From: Fimbriimonadaceae bacterium
GTDB lineage: Bacteria > Armatimonadota > Fimbriimonadia > Fimbriimonadales > Fimbriimonadaceae
Direction: 5' to 3'
DNA: 64,000 nucleotides
NCBI GenBank assembly: GCA_019454105.1
Contig: CP075364.1
Location: 1-64,000, forward strand
Below are positions 63,461-64,000 of the stretch, one piece after another. The notes beneath the pieces were generated by a model. The model did no database searches. It saw only the letters and a list, made by a program, of their open reading frames with translations, and was not told where the DNA came from. The translations under genes and the position numbers were made by a program. Positions within the stretch are counted from its first letter, which is position 1, and each line of letters starts with the position of its first letter.

Positions 63461-64000
63461 ATGGTTCGAACAGCACTTGTCGCGATTTCGGCGCTTGGCC
63501 CGGCCCTCACTTTGGCCCAGGCCGGGACGTTCGGTTGGTTCTATGAATGTATCGATCCAGCGAACGAACAGCCTTACTCTGACGACTTTGCCACCCAAGC
63601 GATCGGCAATCAGCTGATGGTCGCTCGCGACGGTCTGTCCGGCACGGTCACATACGGCGGCGAGAACGGCCCTTGTTACGCCCCCGAGGCCAGGACACTC
63701 GACGCTGTCGGCCGCATGGCTTTTTATGTCGGGAACACGGGGACGCTTCAGACCGACTTTGACAACGGCATGGCCCTGACCATGGGCGCCCCTCGCGACG
63801 CGGTGGGTGACTTCACTTACGGCAAAATCCTCAAGAACGGCAATCTCAACTCCAACTCGGTGCTTTATGGGTCTGGCGGACTTTCAGGGGCTTTTGTCGG
63901 CGCCTCGAACCGGTACATGGTGACGTTCTGGGGCGACAGCGACGTCTTCGTCGAACGCGAGATCAAGATCCTTGGGGACGCCGCCCGGATTCGGTGGCGG
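63461..64000 (+). CDS. Exported protein of unknown function, 3' end beyond window
   Basis: Open for 180 codons from ATG 63461 to the window edge. A signal peptide (VRTALVAISALGPALTLAQA) is followed by a beta-rich, Gly/Asn-rich domain (GTFGWFYECIDPANEQPYS; RYMVTFWGDSDVFVEREIKI). It recalls secreted adhesin-like or autotransporter-like domains but no family can be named. Separated by a terminator from the preceding gene. Confidence 0.65.
   Translation, partial: MVRTALVAISALGPALTLAQAGTFGWFYECIDPANEQPYSDDFATQAIGNQLMVARDGLSGTVTYGGENGPCYAPEARTLDAVGRMAFYVGNTGTLQTDFDNGMALTMGAPRDAVGDFTYGKILKNGNLNSNSVLYGSGGLSGAFVGASNRYMVTFWGDSDVFVEREIKILGDAARIRWR

Overview
The window is a GC-rich chromosomal segment (third codon positions strongly G/C) from a diderm, free-living bacterium. 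Signs of a diderm are a PilQ secretin, several lipoproteins and an HtrA-type protease. A Tat-exported Gfo/Idh/MocA oxidoreductase next to a DUF1080 protein, a plastid Ycf45/SpoIIIAA-like ATPase and a complete pilMNOPQ cluster together recall Armatimonadota (Fimbriimonadia-like). That placement is inference from gene content, not from a marker-gene tree. No phage, IS element, CRISPR array or rRNA operon is visible; there is one tRNA (Gly-GCC).

Layout. 1-9 kb: partial dinB polymerase (minus), a stand-alone atpD, DUF1080 protein facing a Tat-exported oxidoreductase, thioredoxin, a Gly-rich exported protein coupled to dnaG, a peroxiredoxin-like protein, inositol monophosphatase, tRNA-Gly. 9-21 kb: deacetylase-like lipoprotein, uncharacterised exported proteins, Ycf45-like ATPase, recN, CDF metal transporter, oligoendopeptidase F with a DinB-superfamily protein, membrane-anchored coiled-coil protein. 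20.6-26.9 kb: alpha/beta hydrolase, solitary C5 DNA methyltransferase, lepA, a weak hypothetical region with a perfect 22-bp hairpin and a G-quadruplex motif, HIT hydrolase, HtrA-like protease. 27-34 kb: type IV pilus operon exeA-like ATPase, HTH protein, pilM, pilN, pilO, pilP, pilQ, then a fasciclin lipoprotein. 34.8-43 kb: glutamine synthetase, a secreted Cys-rich/membrane-protein pair, an AT-rich gap, a secreted beta-helix protein, and a TPR lipoprotein plus BNR-repeat protein. 43-53 kb: ligA with an OGG1-type glycosylase; a minus-strand run VKOR-DsbA fusion, mnmA, DUF948-like, ytxH; MscS channel; rpsO and pnp. 53-64 kb: gpsA with a GT39-type membrane glycosyltransferase, ppx/gppA-comEA-methyltransferase, FGGY kinase, rpsA with coaE, and two large exported proteins, the last cut by the window end.

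How the genes work together. The pilus alignment/secretin complex (27-34 kb) and ComEA (56 kb) point to twitching or DNA uptake. dinB, recN, ligA and the OGG1-like glycosylase give DNA damage tolerance and repair. thioredoxin, the peroxiredoxin-like protein and VKOR-DsbA cover thiol redox on both sides of the membrane. dnaG, lepA, rpsO, pnp, rpsA, mnmA, atpD and coaE are core functions scattered singly rather than in classical operons.

The most interesting signals are regulatory. Many first genes of transcription units carry a TANNNT hexamer ending 6-10 bases before the start codon with little Shine-Dalgarno signal, which suggests widespread leaderless transcription. One divergent pair shares a palindromic double -10 box, dinB has an operator-like inverted repeat over its start codon, and mnmA appears to start at CTG. 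Function calls rest on recognised motifs only; no database search was run.
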